Shown one piece after another: positions 43,540 through 53,883 of a stretch of 64,000 bases of DNA. Position numbers and translations under genes: made by a program. A model generated the notes under the pieces. It saw only the letters and a program-made list of their open reading frames with translations, made no database searches and was not told the origin of the DNA. The DNA is from Elymus sibiricus (Eukaryota > Streptophyta > Magnoliopsida > Poales > Poaceae), in NCBI GenBank assembly GCA_039707655.1, contig CM077665.1, positions 311,178,486 to 311,242,485 on the forward strand. The letters run 5' to 3'. The number at the start of each line of letters is the position of its first letter. The first letter of the stretch is position 1.

Positions 43540-45325
43540 TGTTGGGGAACGTTGCATGGGAAACAAAAATTTTCCTACGCACACGCAAGATCTATCCATG
43601 GTGATGAGCATCTACGAGAGGGAGAGTGGATCTACGTACCCTTGTAGATCGCTAAGCGGCAAGCGTTAAGAAACGCGATTGATGTAGTAGAACGTCTTCG
43701 CGATCCAAATCGCAGCCGTCCCGCGATCCAATCACGATCCGTCCTGATCTAGCGCCGAACGGACGGCACCTCCGCGTTCAGCACACGTACAGCTCGATGA
43801 CGATCTCCGCCTTCTTGATCCAGCAAGAGGGGGTGGAGAGGTAGATGAGTTCTCTGGCAACACAACGGCGTGGTGGCGGTGGTGGTGGTGCTATCCCGGC
43901 AGGGCTACGCCTAGTGCTACCGAAACCGCGAACGGAGGAGAAAACGATCTAGGGAGAGAGAGGGGCGCCAAGGGCTTCGTGTGTGCTCTTGGGGCGCCCC
44001 TACCCTCTATATATAGGTGGAGGGGCATGGAGATCAGCCCCTCCAAGCCCTAGGGCGCAGCCAAGGGGGAGGAGTTGGACTCCAAGTCCAATTCCCTCCC
44101 TTTCCATAAACAGGTGGACTTTCCACCTCTCCCAAGCCACATGGGCCTTGAGGGACTTGTGCGCCTGGCCCAATAAGGCCAGGGCACCTCCCCTCAGCCC
44201 ATGCAAACCCTTGGGACGTGGTGGAACCCTTGGTGGACTTCCGGACTCCTCCGGAAGTTTTCAGAACCTTCTAGAAGCTTCCCGGTACAATACCGGAAAA
44301 ACCTGAAACTTTTCCGGTCGCCAAAATATGACTTCCCATATATAAATCTTTATCTCCGGACCATTCCGTAGCTCCTCATGACGTCCGGAATCTCATCCGG
44401 GACTCCGAACAACCTTCGGTCACCACCATGCATAACTCAATACTACCGAAACGTCACCGAACGTTAAGTGTGCAGACCCTACGGGTTCGAGAACTATGTA
44501 GACATGACCGAGACACCTCTATGGTCAATAACCAATAGCGGGACCTAGATGCCCATATTGGTTCCTACATATTCTACGAAGATCCTTATCGGTTGAACCT
44601 CTATGTCAAGGATTCAGTTAATCCCGTACGATGTTCCCTTTGTTCATCGGTATGTTACTTGCCCGAGATTCGATCGTCGGTATCTCCATACCTAGTTCAA
44701 TCTCGTTACCGGCAAGTCTCTTTACTCGTTCCGTAATACAAGATCCCGTGGCTAACACTTTAGTCACTTTGCTTGCAAGGATCATTATGATATTGTATTA
44801 CCGAGTGGGCCCTGAGATACCTCTCCGTCACACGGAGTAACAAATCCCAGTCTTGATCCATGCCAACTCAACAGACACCTTCGGAGATACCTGTAGAGCA
44901 TCTTTATAGTCACCCAGTTATGTTGTGACATTTGATACACACAAGGTATTCCTCCGGTGTCGGTGAGTTGCATGATCTCATGGTCATAGGGACAGATACT
45001 TGACATGCAGAAAACAATAGCAATAAACTGACACGATCATATGCTACGTTCACAGTTTGGGTCTTGTCCATCACATCATTCTCCTAATGATGTGATCACG
45101 TTATCAAATGACATCTCATGTCTATGGCTAGGAAACCTTAACCATCTTTGATCAACGAGCTAGTCTTATTAGAGGCATACTAGGGACACAGTGTTGTCTA
45201 TGTACCCACACATGTATTTGAGTTTCCAATCAATACAATTATAGAATGGATAATAAACGATTATCATGAACAAGGAAATATGATAATAACTAATTTATTA
45301 TTGCCTCTAGGGCATATTTCCAACA
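43540..45325 (-). repeat. 5' LTR of the truncated Copia (1,786 bp)
   Basis: Runs from tgttggggaacg to atttccaaca and aligns with 26817-28591. A minus-strand TATA-like tatatataggg is at about 44006-44016. Confidence 0.9.
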
Positions 45326-47724
45326 CATGCAAGGCATGACAAAGCACGACAATCAAATACTACACATTAAGTGAAGCTCAATATGCAACGAGTTGCATAT
45401 TAACCAAACTCCACATTTGAATTAGATGGTTCACTCCTGTTTAGGTACACGACAATATTAAATGTTGTGAAACATAGCAAGAGATGAAGCATAAATAAAC
45501 TAGACATTTAGGCAAGTTTAAATTAAGCCGGAAACAACATATAACATTTCTGAAATGGCCCCATATGCAAATTATGAATTTGGTCCAGATCTGAACTAAA
45601 CATATTTTATATTTATTAAACAGGGAAATAAAATGCACAATGCGTTTCTACTCGTCATTCTAGTCGATTGAAATATATAGAACATTTGCAACGGAGCTAC
45701 GGCCTAAAAGATATGACACACACAAGATGAACATGTCATGAATTCAAAATGCATGCGATCAACAACCATAAACATGTCAAAACATGGATGCAACAAGATA
45801 TTATTAAACTACATGAGATTCTAAGCAAGTTTCATGTGCAACATGTTCAAAACGGAGCTACGGTTCAACAATAACAAGCAACACAAGTTATAGACATAAT
45901 CTGCCCAAAACAACGACATGGCATTTTCCACACATGAAAACAATAAGCTACACGATTCTACAATGCACAAACAAGACATGGGGATGTAGCCTACATGATG
46001 CGCAACAATTCGTATCATCACAGCAAATTGAGTAGCAGCATGGATCACTAGGAAATAAGCTCACAAGATGGCAATAAAATATAGCAGATTAGGACTTTGT
46101 GAAAATCACAGTTTTTAGACAGAGCAGTTTTATCACAAAGGCATATTGGCAGCAATAAAACTACATTCTACAAGGCATATATTGGCATGAAACTTAACGA
46201 CATGGTAGAGGACATGGCGCACTACAATTCATTCCATTATGGCAACATCAAATTATGCACAGATTCATGGCAACCATCAACACAACATGGCATTCCGATA
46301 TAACCATCAACACAACATGGCAACCATCAACACAACAACATCAAATTAGAGTAGTCATGGGCAACAGTTGTTAACAGATTGGCATGTTGGACAACAGATA
46401 TAACTATGATGCAAATCCTATACATGGCAACAAATGGCACAACCTGGTAGACAATAACATGCTTAACAAAAGACTCCATTGTGGAAACAACAAAAGAACC
46501 CTAGATTACTATCAAATCACATGGCAACATGGCAATAAAATAACAGTTTCAGACGTAGTGAAATTTAACTATCTTCCAAAACTGCAGTTTGACTAGGCAT
46601 GCTGACATGGCAATAACAGTAAAATAATAACCCTCTATGAGCATGGCAAGGACACTAACAACAATAAGACATGACACACTTCAAATCATTCCATTATCAC
46701 AACTTCAAAATAGCCATGGATTGCTTAACATGATGCTCGCAAAACGGAACTTGTCGTTAACAGATTTCAGTTTTAGATGATTGGGATGAAATGCACTTTT
46801 GCAACAGATATATGGGCATGCAAATGACTCCTAATGCACAAACAAAGGGTACCATCATGTAGAGTACGAAGAGTAGAACAATTTTCATATATGATTCATC
46901 TCAAACGGGTAGACGTGCACAAAATTATAAGCAATTTAATATGCACATATGATAACTTTTGAAGTCCAAAAGACTTAGAGAAAAATCCACCTCGGGGAAT
47001 CGGGACGGGGCGATGAGGGACAGGGGGAATCCGGGCGTCGTTTGGTTCGCGGGCGGGGCCGGTACCGGGACGTGTCCGTCCCGAACGACGGGGCAGAGGA
47101 GGCCGGCCGGCCATGGCGCGGCGAAGGTGCGGCGGGTCGCCGACGGGGTCGTGGAAGGCTGGATCCGGGTGGCTCCGACCCAGATCTGAGGCGGCGGCGA
47201 GCGGAGGTGCCGCCGGCGAGCTCGGGGAGGCGACGGCAGGCTTGGCGGCGGCGGCTCGCGGCGGTTGCAGTCGAGGCCGACCGCATCCATGGCGGCGGCG
47301 CGAGGCGGGGCGAGCTTCGGGCGGCAGGGCCGCACGCTCCGGTGGCCATGGGCACGGGAGGAGGTCGGCGACGGGGTGACGCAGGCGGAGGCGCCGGCTC
47401 CGGCGGGCTCCGACGAGCTCCTGGAGAGGCGACCTGACGAGGGGCGGTGGCGACGGATCCCTTCGGCGAGGCTCCCGGGCGGCGCGGTGTTGGGGCGCGC
47501 GGCTCGGCCCAGATCGGGCCGGGTCTGGGTCTGGCGGGCCCGGTGCGGTGGAGGGAGGCTGGGAGGCGGCGGCGCTGACGTGGCGGCGGCGGGTTGGCTG
47601 CGTGCGGCGGTGCAGGTGGCGGCTCAGCCGCTCACTGAGCGCCAAGTGGCGGCGGGGGACTTGGCTGGCACGGATTCTGAGGCTGGAGGGGGAAGAAGGC
47701 CAAAAATGGACGTGGGGGTGTCCA

Positions 47725-47730
47725 TATATA
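47725..47730 (-). promoter_or_regulatory. TATA box of the long solo LTR
   Basis: tatata in a minus-strand gctatatatggacacc context. It is followed downstream (leftward) by a 700-bp G/C-rich segment, as expected of a transcribed R/U5 region. Confidence 0.45.
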
Positions 47731-48309
47731 GCAGGGATGGGCTAGGGTTAGGGGTTTTGAGGCCGATTTCGACCGTACGATCGCGATCGGACGGTTCCAG
47801 TCACGGGGTTAAGCTAGGGTGGGCTAGTGGGCTGTGGAGAGGGGCTTGGTGGGGATGAGAGGGAATGGATGTCAGCCCGTGACAAGTTTTTATAAACCGA
47901 AAAACGTCCGATAATTTGACCGATGACGATGCCGCTACGGTTGACCGTTCGGGTATCAACTGACCTCCGATTGCGACGAAATTTGGCAGGCGGTCTACCT
48001 ACAATAAAACAAGAATGCATGCCAACTTTCGACCCAATCCGAGAATATTTTATACCCACTTTTTAAAACAATATTTTATCGATGCCACGGGCGCGTGCGT
48101 GTGTGGTTGGTCTCAAAGCGGTCGACGACAAGAATGGAGCGAACCGACAACTACAAACGGATGCAATTTTTTAAAACTGACAACACGGAGTGCCGATGCA
48201 ATGCAGATGATGCGAATGATGCGATGATGAATGCGACAACCAGATGAATCACACGGCGACAACGGAATAAAACAAGAATCTTCTGGAGCGTCGGTCCCGG
48301 GCTGTTACA

Positions 48310-49170
48310 CCTTCGTCCTGGCGACTGGTGTCACCATGGCCGCCTTGCACCAAAATAGCAAGCTATGGGAACCTACTTTGGAGGAGGCGGCGGGCGCTGC
48401 CCTTTAATCACCAGAAAGGAAACCCTCTCTCTCCGTGCCTGATGCCATGGTCCTGCTGTCCTTGCCTGCACGGGTGCGTCATCCACGTGATGGGTGCGTA
48501 GCCATGCGACCAGTGCCACACGTCCCCTCTAGGTGGAGGGCCTTGCTGGCAATCACCTCGCGAGGTTCCCTAATACTGAAGATGCTTGACTTGAAGAGTT
48601 CTGCCTCGCGGGGAGGGCCTTGCGAGGTCTGAGCCTCGCGAGGTGCTTTTCTTGTGGAAATCTTGAATGGGCTGCCTACTGGGCTTCTCGCCAGGTGTCG
48701 CTTCCTAGGTCGCAGCTACATGGGCCATTGTACCATGGTTCCCACTGGACCGACACTGTCGCTAGATCCAAAGATAAGTTTGGCTCAGGGCCGTCATCCG
48801 GGGAGGCATGGGCTAGCTCGGACGTGACAGCCACCGGATCCATCTCCGGGATTGGCCCTGTCAAAAGGTCGGATTCGAGGATCATATCAGAAGCCTGCTT
48901 CAGAGTTCCTGCTCTAGAGGGATCTTCAAATCGATCAGTCTGTTTCGAGAGAACTAGATCACCTCGGGCATCCGTGACACACTCCAGGCTTCCAAACATG
49001 ACAACCTGGTTCGGGGCGAAGGTTTCGACGTGGCCCAGGCGGCCGATCGGTCGGGGTGCAGTACTACACTGCCACAGGTGAAGAGCTGGCCTAGCAGAAA
49101 GATGTCACTACAACCAATGCTGCTATCAAACTGCAGACGAGCCATCAATCTTTCGTGATCACACAACGAG
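48310..49170 (-). pseudogene. Degenerate gag region of a second Tat-like Gypsy
   Basis: It follows the primer site at 49171-49189. Minus-strand frames read MARLQFDSSIGCSD (from about 49145) and then MFGSLECVTDARGDLVLSKQ and EDPSRAGTLKQASDMILESDLL (48999-48676). A frameshift near 48960-49000 separates them and a stop follows at 48676. The remainder to 48315 is poorly open and continues at 39772 across the solo LTR. Too degraded to assign protein function beyond gag leader. Confidence 0.55.
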
Positions 49171-49189
49171 CTCTCAATGAAAGCACCAA
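49171..49189 (-). other. Primer-binding site of the second Tat-like Gypsy
   Basis: Minus strand ttggtgctttcattgagag directly after the LTR end ...tactaaca. This 19-mer is a recurrent primer-site sequence in Triticeae Gypsy elements, from general knowledge. Confidence 0.65.
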
Positions 49190-49675
49190 TGTTAGTATCA
49201 AAATAGGCAGGCCTCGGGTAGGTGGGCCGAGCTGTGAGATCGGATCGATGGGCAACAAGAGACAGGGGACATGAAGCTTTTACCCAGGTTCGGGCCCTCT
49301 TTAAGGAGGTAAAACCCTATGTCCTGCTCTTGCTTATATTATGGGTGTATCAAAGTACATAGTTGATCTACCGCGAGATCGTAAGTTGTGGTCTAAATCC
49401 TAGGGATGGTGATGATGAATGGCTGTCCATCCTCTACGGATCAAACCCTACGACTTATATAGGCACCGAGGGTATCTAGGGTTACATATGGCCGGTCGCC
49501 ATCTAGGGATTACATGCCGAATCTAATGACCATGCTTGGAGTACACGTAAGGACTTCGGTGAAGTCTGATATGCTTACGCCATGGGTTGAGGCCTCCAGA
49601 GTCCTTCCTTCTTGATGGGCCAATAGCCCGGCCCACGGACTAGGCCAGTTCGGTTGGGACCCCTAGTCCATGACA
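49190..49675 (-). repeat. 5' LTR of the second Tat-like Gypsy (486 bp)
   Basis: Opens TGTCATGGACTAGGGG and closes ...TTGATACTAACA on the minus strand. It includes a TATA box (cctatataagtc, near 49453-49464) and the gggttttacctcc...cccgaacctgggtaaaag phrase shared with the Tat LTR at 39285-39708. The matching 3' LTR is not in the window. Confidence 0.75.
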
Positions 49676-51211
49676 CCGTCACCGAACTATCTGAAAATTC
49701 CTTATGTCGCTCCCTCCCCAGAGTGACACGGGCAGCGGCCCAGCCCCCCTTCTAGCACACTCCTTCCCAACTCCCCACGGGATGAAGCCCACAGAGATCC
49801 GACGGCGGTGTGGCCTCTTCTTCTCGTCGCCTCCTAGGCGCGCGTGAGGTGGAGCTGAGGCGGCGGGTGACGCGCAGTGTGATATGGTTGAGCGTCGGGG
49901 CGACGGCCTTGGTCCGAGCTCTTAGCGTGGCCTGGGCGTGGACGATGTGCGTAGCGGTGCGCGTGCAGCGGTGCCCGTCTCGTGGATCAAAAGCCGAGTG
50001 CGGCGGTGGCTAGCGTACATCGGGCGTGCTGACTGGCTAGTCATGGCGACTGTGACGTCTTTGGAGCACGTGGTGTGCAACGAATGGAGCGCACGCATGT
50101 CTGCTCTATTGCTTAGCTCGAGCGGCTTCAATCTGGATCTAGTGTGTGCTGGTTCTCCGATCTGGGTACTACTTTCCGCGATGTGGCATTGGTTGTTGCG
50201 GTGGTGGTGGTTGTGGTGGTGCTATGGCGGCGGATTGCGGCTATGGCCAGGGGGTGCGTTTTATGGGTGCTGTGGATCGTGAGACCCCGCAGCCAGAGTG
50301 AGGTCGGCCTCGAGATGTGTGGTGGTTCGTGGGCGACGGGCGGTGGAGGTAGATGTTCAGCGCATCTTCGGGAGAAGATCCTTGTTCCGTTCTTCATCGA
50401 AGCTAGCGACGGCGGTGCCCATGGTTATGGTGACCTTTCTTGGATCTGTCATCGTCGAGGTGTGCTCCTCCTCCCCACGGATTTCGCTCCGAAGGGAAAC
50501 CTCCGATCAGCTGAATCAGGAAATGGAGGCGTTTTCAGGTCTTTCATCCTCTCGGAGTCGGCTATGACTGGGAAACCAGTGGATAGCGGCATCTTGGCTG
50601 CGTGGTTTACGGAGGCGGGGTGCTAGTTTCTGTTTTGGCAACGATGATGGCATCAAGAGGAGTTACGGTCGTGACGCGGACTTCGGTAGTTGGTTCTTCC
50701 CAACGTGTCTGAGGTGCTCTTATGTGGGTTGTTTGGTTGCTTTGAATTTGAAGTTGCGAAGCTTGTCCAGGTGGTGACAACAATGATACGCACTCGGTGG
50801 TCGTTTGTAGAGGGCATGGTTGGCGCAAGTCCTGCATATTTTGATTGTGAAGCTCGTCGTTAAAGTCGGCGGTGTTGATTGCCGGCGTGTGCGGCCATCT
50901 GTTGGTATGTGACGTCATGGATTCTGTGTAGCTATTTGCTGGTTGGCTTCGATGATGGAGCTCTGCGGTGAAGTCACAGTCGCTTGTTCGAGGCAAATGG
51001 GGATGACGATGACGCTTGGAACTCCTCGGCGAATCCCCTTCTTCTTTGCAGCTCTCTATCTCATGTTGGTGGCCAGGTTGACAGATGGTGTTCATGTCAT
51101 ATGCATTGGATTGTATTGGTTTTAGCCTGATTTTTCGGTCAATTAATCATGCAATTCACACTCTCTTTTTAATCAATAAAAAAGACAAGTCTTTTTACCG
51201 TGTTAAAAAAA
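49676..51211 (+). mobile_element. LINE-like non-LTR retroposon tail (5' boundary uncertain)
   Basis: The right end reads caattaatcatgcaattcacac, then aatcaataaaaaagacaagtc, then tttttaccgtgttaaaaaaag. This is an imperfect stem (gactt-type) followed by a short poly(A), the arrangement seen at the tails of plant LINEs and, inverted, at 56150-56200 here. The 1.5 kb upstream is G/C-rich and has several medium ORFs (for example 50144-50626), but none shows reverse-transcriptase motifs. It could be the untranslated part of a LINE or a retroposed transcript. The left end, near 49680, lacks a clear TSD. Confidence 0.4.
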
Positions 51212-51390
51212 GAATAATGCTACACCTATGAAACGTGTTACTAAATTAATACGTAACCTTCCTCTATAATCTCTCCACCCCTGATTTCAATTGGGTGGGG
51301 CCCTTCCCCTGATTTTTGCCAACCAAAACCTTCCACCTATAGCTCTTACGTAAATCACGTAGAATAAATTTCATAGGTGTAGCATTATCC
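51212..51390. mobile_element. MITE, 179 bp, with about 20-bp terminal inverted repeats
   Basis: gaataatgctacacctatgaaa at 51212 is the inverse of tttcataggtgtagcattatcc ending at 51390, with one mismatch. The flanks ttaaaaaaa and ttggaaaaa agree at seven of nine positions, which would fit a degraded 9-bp duplication of a Mutator-type MITE. The superfamily is not certain. Confidence 0.75.
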
Positions 51391-51574
51391 TTGGAAAAAA
51401 TACCGGTTATGTGGGTCGGCTTGGAAGCCACAACCAAGCGAAGCCCCAAGTTTGGATCCAAGCCGAGATGTGTCCCCCAGTTGTCGTCGTGTCCGCGCAC
51501 GTGCACGGCTCGTTAGCGTGCACTCCTCCCACGCCCATCCACATGTGCCCTTGTCTGTGGACATGAACCAAGAA
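51391..51574 (+). promoter_or_regulatory. Displaced upstream promoter region of the SOFL gene
   Basis: About 180 bp between the MITE and the MULE, ending in the MULE target site aaccaagaa (51566-51574). Before the MULE inserted this sequence was directly upstream of tgggttgcccaactgcgcctgatataaaa. It contains cacgtgcacggc at 51498-51509, including a CACGTG G-box. Confidence 0.5.
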
Positions 51575-53668
51575 GGGGAGTACTGGGCGCCGGCGCGCCG
51601 GACGAAGATTTGGGCCGGTCGGACCCCAGCCTTCCAATCTTTCCTGCCTTAGCCGTCCGATCGAGCCTTCCCAGGCGTTTCTTCTACCTCCTGGCGCAAA
51701 ATATCCTGCAGCACCTCGTCGCCCCTTCCTCCCCCGGCCTCCAGCTTGCAGCTCCGCCCGCTGGCTCGCCGTCACCGCTCGCCAAAGCAGCTCGTCGGCG
51801 CTCGCCGGAGCAGCTCGTCAGCGCTCGTCGGAGCAGCTCATCGGCTTGGCGGGTTGCCCCGCTGGTTCTCCGTGTGGTTCTCGTCGGTCGGCAGTCCTCG
51901 TCGCCGTTGGATGAAGCGCCGTCATTAAGGTCTTAGCCCCCGGCCTCGAAGCACCGCCCGTCTGTTCTCCGCCTGTTGCTGCCCTCGACGTGGGTCGTCG
52001 TCGCTGCCCTCGTTGCCGATCGCTGTCATCGTTGCCGGTCATCATCGCCGGCTTCGTGCATCCAGGAGTCTGCTTCCGCGGTTGCAGCTCCCCATGGCGA
52101 GGGCCACAGCTCCGATGGCAGCCGGCCATCCCTCGTCGCCGGTTGCAGCATCAAGAAAATCGTTGGGTGACCATGGCTACAACTCCGGCGAACTCGGGTT
52201 GCTACTCTAACGAACGTGGATACAGCTTTTTTAGTGGATGGTTGTAGCAAAAATCGACACCAGCCGGTTGTAGCAAAAAATCGCTGGATGACCATGGCTA
52301 AAACTCCGGCGAACTCGGGTTGCAACTCTGACGAACGCGGATGCAGCTTTTTTTACTGGACGGTTGTAGCAAAATTCGACACCGGTTGTAGCAAAAAATC
52401 GCTGGATGACCATGGCTAAAACTCCGGCGAACTCAGGTTGCAACTCTGACGAACGTGAATGCAGCTTTTTTAGTGGACGGTTGTAGCAAAATGAGATGCC
52501 GGTTGTAGCATGGCTCGGCCCCCGGTTGTAGCACGGCTGGTGTGCGGATGTAGCATGGCAAGGCAGCGGAGGAGCGCCATGACCGTGACCAGATGAAGGT
52601 GGCCGCACAACTGGGCGGAAGGGACGATGGTAGACAGAGAGATGCGTTTTTTCTGTGAAGAAAAAAAATGAGTGGACGAGAGCGCCCGTGAATAGATAAG
52701 GTGGAGGAAAAAAATGAGTGGACGAGAGCGCCCGTGAATAGATAAGGCAGCGATTGAGTCGTGGGGTGGGTCCAATCGTGTAGCGTTGCGCGAGTGCGAT
52801 TGAGCCACCGGCCCAATGGTTCGGCCGGCGCGCCGGGTCAAAAGGTTTCCCCAAAAAAAAAGACATTGTTTCCAGCAAAATCAAGCTCATCACGGATAAC
52901 TTCAGTGATTGATTTGTAGCAAAAACAAATGCTGGTTCCAGCAAAAATAAACGCTGGTTCCAGCAAAATAACTCAGCAGGGAGACTCTCATCAGTTCCGA
53001 TTGTAGCAAACAAAATAAGGATTGTATCAAAAAGAAAAACTAGTTCCAGCAAAAACATATACTAGTTTCAGGCTTCCAGCAAAACAACACGCATCAGCAG
53101 CGAGGGCGCATCTGGTTCCAGCAAATCGCATGGCCGATGGCAGCAAAAAATGATGCCGGTTCCAGCAAATGGATGGCCGGTTGCAGCAAAAACGGGTCGT
53201 CCGCATCTCCCCGTCCGTCTCCATGGCGTGACGACCTTTCGCCGGTTGAAGCAGCGGGGTGCATCGGTTCCAGCTCTGGAATGCCCGGTTGCAGCAAAAA
53301 AGGCGTCGCGGGTCTCGAGCACTTGTCGCCGCCGTCTCCAGCACCCGCAGTTGCTGACTGCATCACTAGGTGGTGGATGGTGGCGCCCCCATGGTCCGAG
53401 ATCAGCGACGGCCGCTGCCGCGCGGTGTCGTGTGTTGACCACTTCTGCGCCATGTGGAGGAAGAAGCAAAGAGCGAGCAGAGGAGGTGAAGCGCGTGGCG
53501 AGGATAGGATTGGGGATAGATGGGACGAGAGAGATGAGGAAAACGAAGGGGATGGATAAAGCAGTGCTCGCGTGTGGTGAAACGGTGCGTGAGGCCCGTA
53601 GGTAGTGCGCGTGTGTGAGAGCCGACCGGCGCAAGATTCAGCCGGTCCGCCGGCTCGAATCGTTTTCC
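51575..53668. mobile_element. Mutator-like element (MULE), 2,094 bp, 9-bp TSD aaccaagaa
   Basis: The ends are inverted repeats of about 48 bp. On the left ggggagtactgggcgccgg then cgcgccggacgaagatttggg; the inverse of the right end gives ggaaaacgattcgagccgg then cggaccggctgaatcttgcg; both finish in ccggtcgg. A perfect 9-bp duplication aaccaagaa flanks it (51566-51574 and 53669-53677), the hallmark of Mutator transposition. No transposase is present. The interior holds a C-rich part (51650-52100) that could be captured gene sequence, three ~120-bp repeats, and many ggttgtagcaaaa/ggttccagcaaaa phrases. A further end-like block (ggcccaatggttcggccggcgcgccgggtc, 52812-52841) suggests an internal or nested end. 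Confidence 0.9.
52150..52500 (+). repeat. Three tandem units of about 118-121 bp inside the MULE
   Basis: The phrase tgaccatggctacaactccggcg, or its atgaccatggctaaaactccgg form, occurs at about 52167, 52288 and 52407. Each is followed by gaactcgggttgc, gaacg-ggatgcagcttttt and a ggttgtagcaaaa spacer. Confidence 0.85.
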
Positions 53669-53699
53669 AACCAAGAATGGGTTGCCCAACTGCGCCTGA

Positions 53700-53706
53700 T
53701 ATAAAA
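53700..53706 (+). promoter_or_regulatory. TATA box of the SOFL gene
   Basis: tataaaa within gcgcctgatataaaacaag, 178 bp before the ATG and 31 bp after the end of the MULE. Transcription would start near 53730-53740, giving a ~150-nt leader rich in ca/ac repeats. Confidence 0.6.
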
Positions 53707-53883
53707 CAAGTGTTTCCACTCGCCTCGAGATCCCCACTCCACTCTCCTCATATACACTCTACTGGCCAGCTACTGAGTAGTACTGCAACAAGCGAGTGAA
53801 CACACAACATCATCGCACGCCACTGCTTAGCTTAGCCAGAGAAAAAGAGAAGCCGATCTGATTCTGCTCTCATCACACACACC

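Larger units (their letters stand above)
41634..45325 (-). mobile_element. Copia of the Angela/WIS/BARE group truncated in gag, TSD catgc
   Basis: The outer ends (tattggggaacg on the left, atttccaaca on the right) are flanked by catgc at 41629-41633 and 45326-45330. Minus-strand order: complete 5' LTR 45325-43540, primer site, about 1.3 kb of leader, the first ~45 codons of gag (from 42230), then a direct jump at 42089/42090 into the last 456 bp of the 3' LTR. Everything from gag to the middle of the 3' LTR is deleted. It is nested in the long solo LTR. Confidence 0.9.
39773..48309 (-). mobile_element. Very long solo LTR (about 4.84 kb net), TSD ccttc
   Basis: On the plus strand the segment opens tgtaacgccc and closes gggctgttaca (TGTAAC...GTTACA inverted termini). 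It is flanked by ccttc at 39768-39772 and 48310-48314. Removing the nested Copia and its extra catgc leaves about 4,840 bp. Neither edge shows a primer site or polypurine tract, and no coding domain is present, so it is a solo LTR read on the minus strand. Its size is in the range I recall for Sukkula/LARD-type Triticeae elements. A TATA box at 47725-47730 and a G/C-rich transcribed-type region (46970-47700) match a U3-R layout. Confidence 0.82.

Noticed and set aside
46896..47645. 249-codon Pro/Arg-rich minus-strand ORF in the long solo LTR
   Set aside because: High G/C keeps all frames open here (a 197-codon frame exists on the other strand), and there is no domain. It is LTR sequence downstream of a TATA box.
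50144..50626. 160-codon ORF as a host gene
   Set aside because: No recognised motif, several competing frames, and it lies within a stretch that ends like a retroposon. Kept only as part of the LINE-like feature.
51818..53744. Multiple ORFs (up to 275 codons, 52231-53058 minus) between MITE and SOFL
   Set aside because: They follow the ggttgtagcaaaa repeats and G/C-rich MULE ends; no conserved domain.
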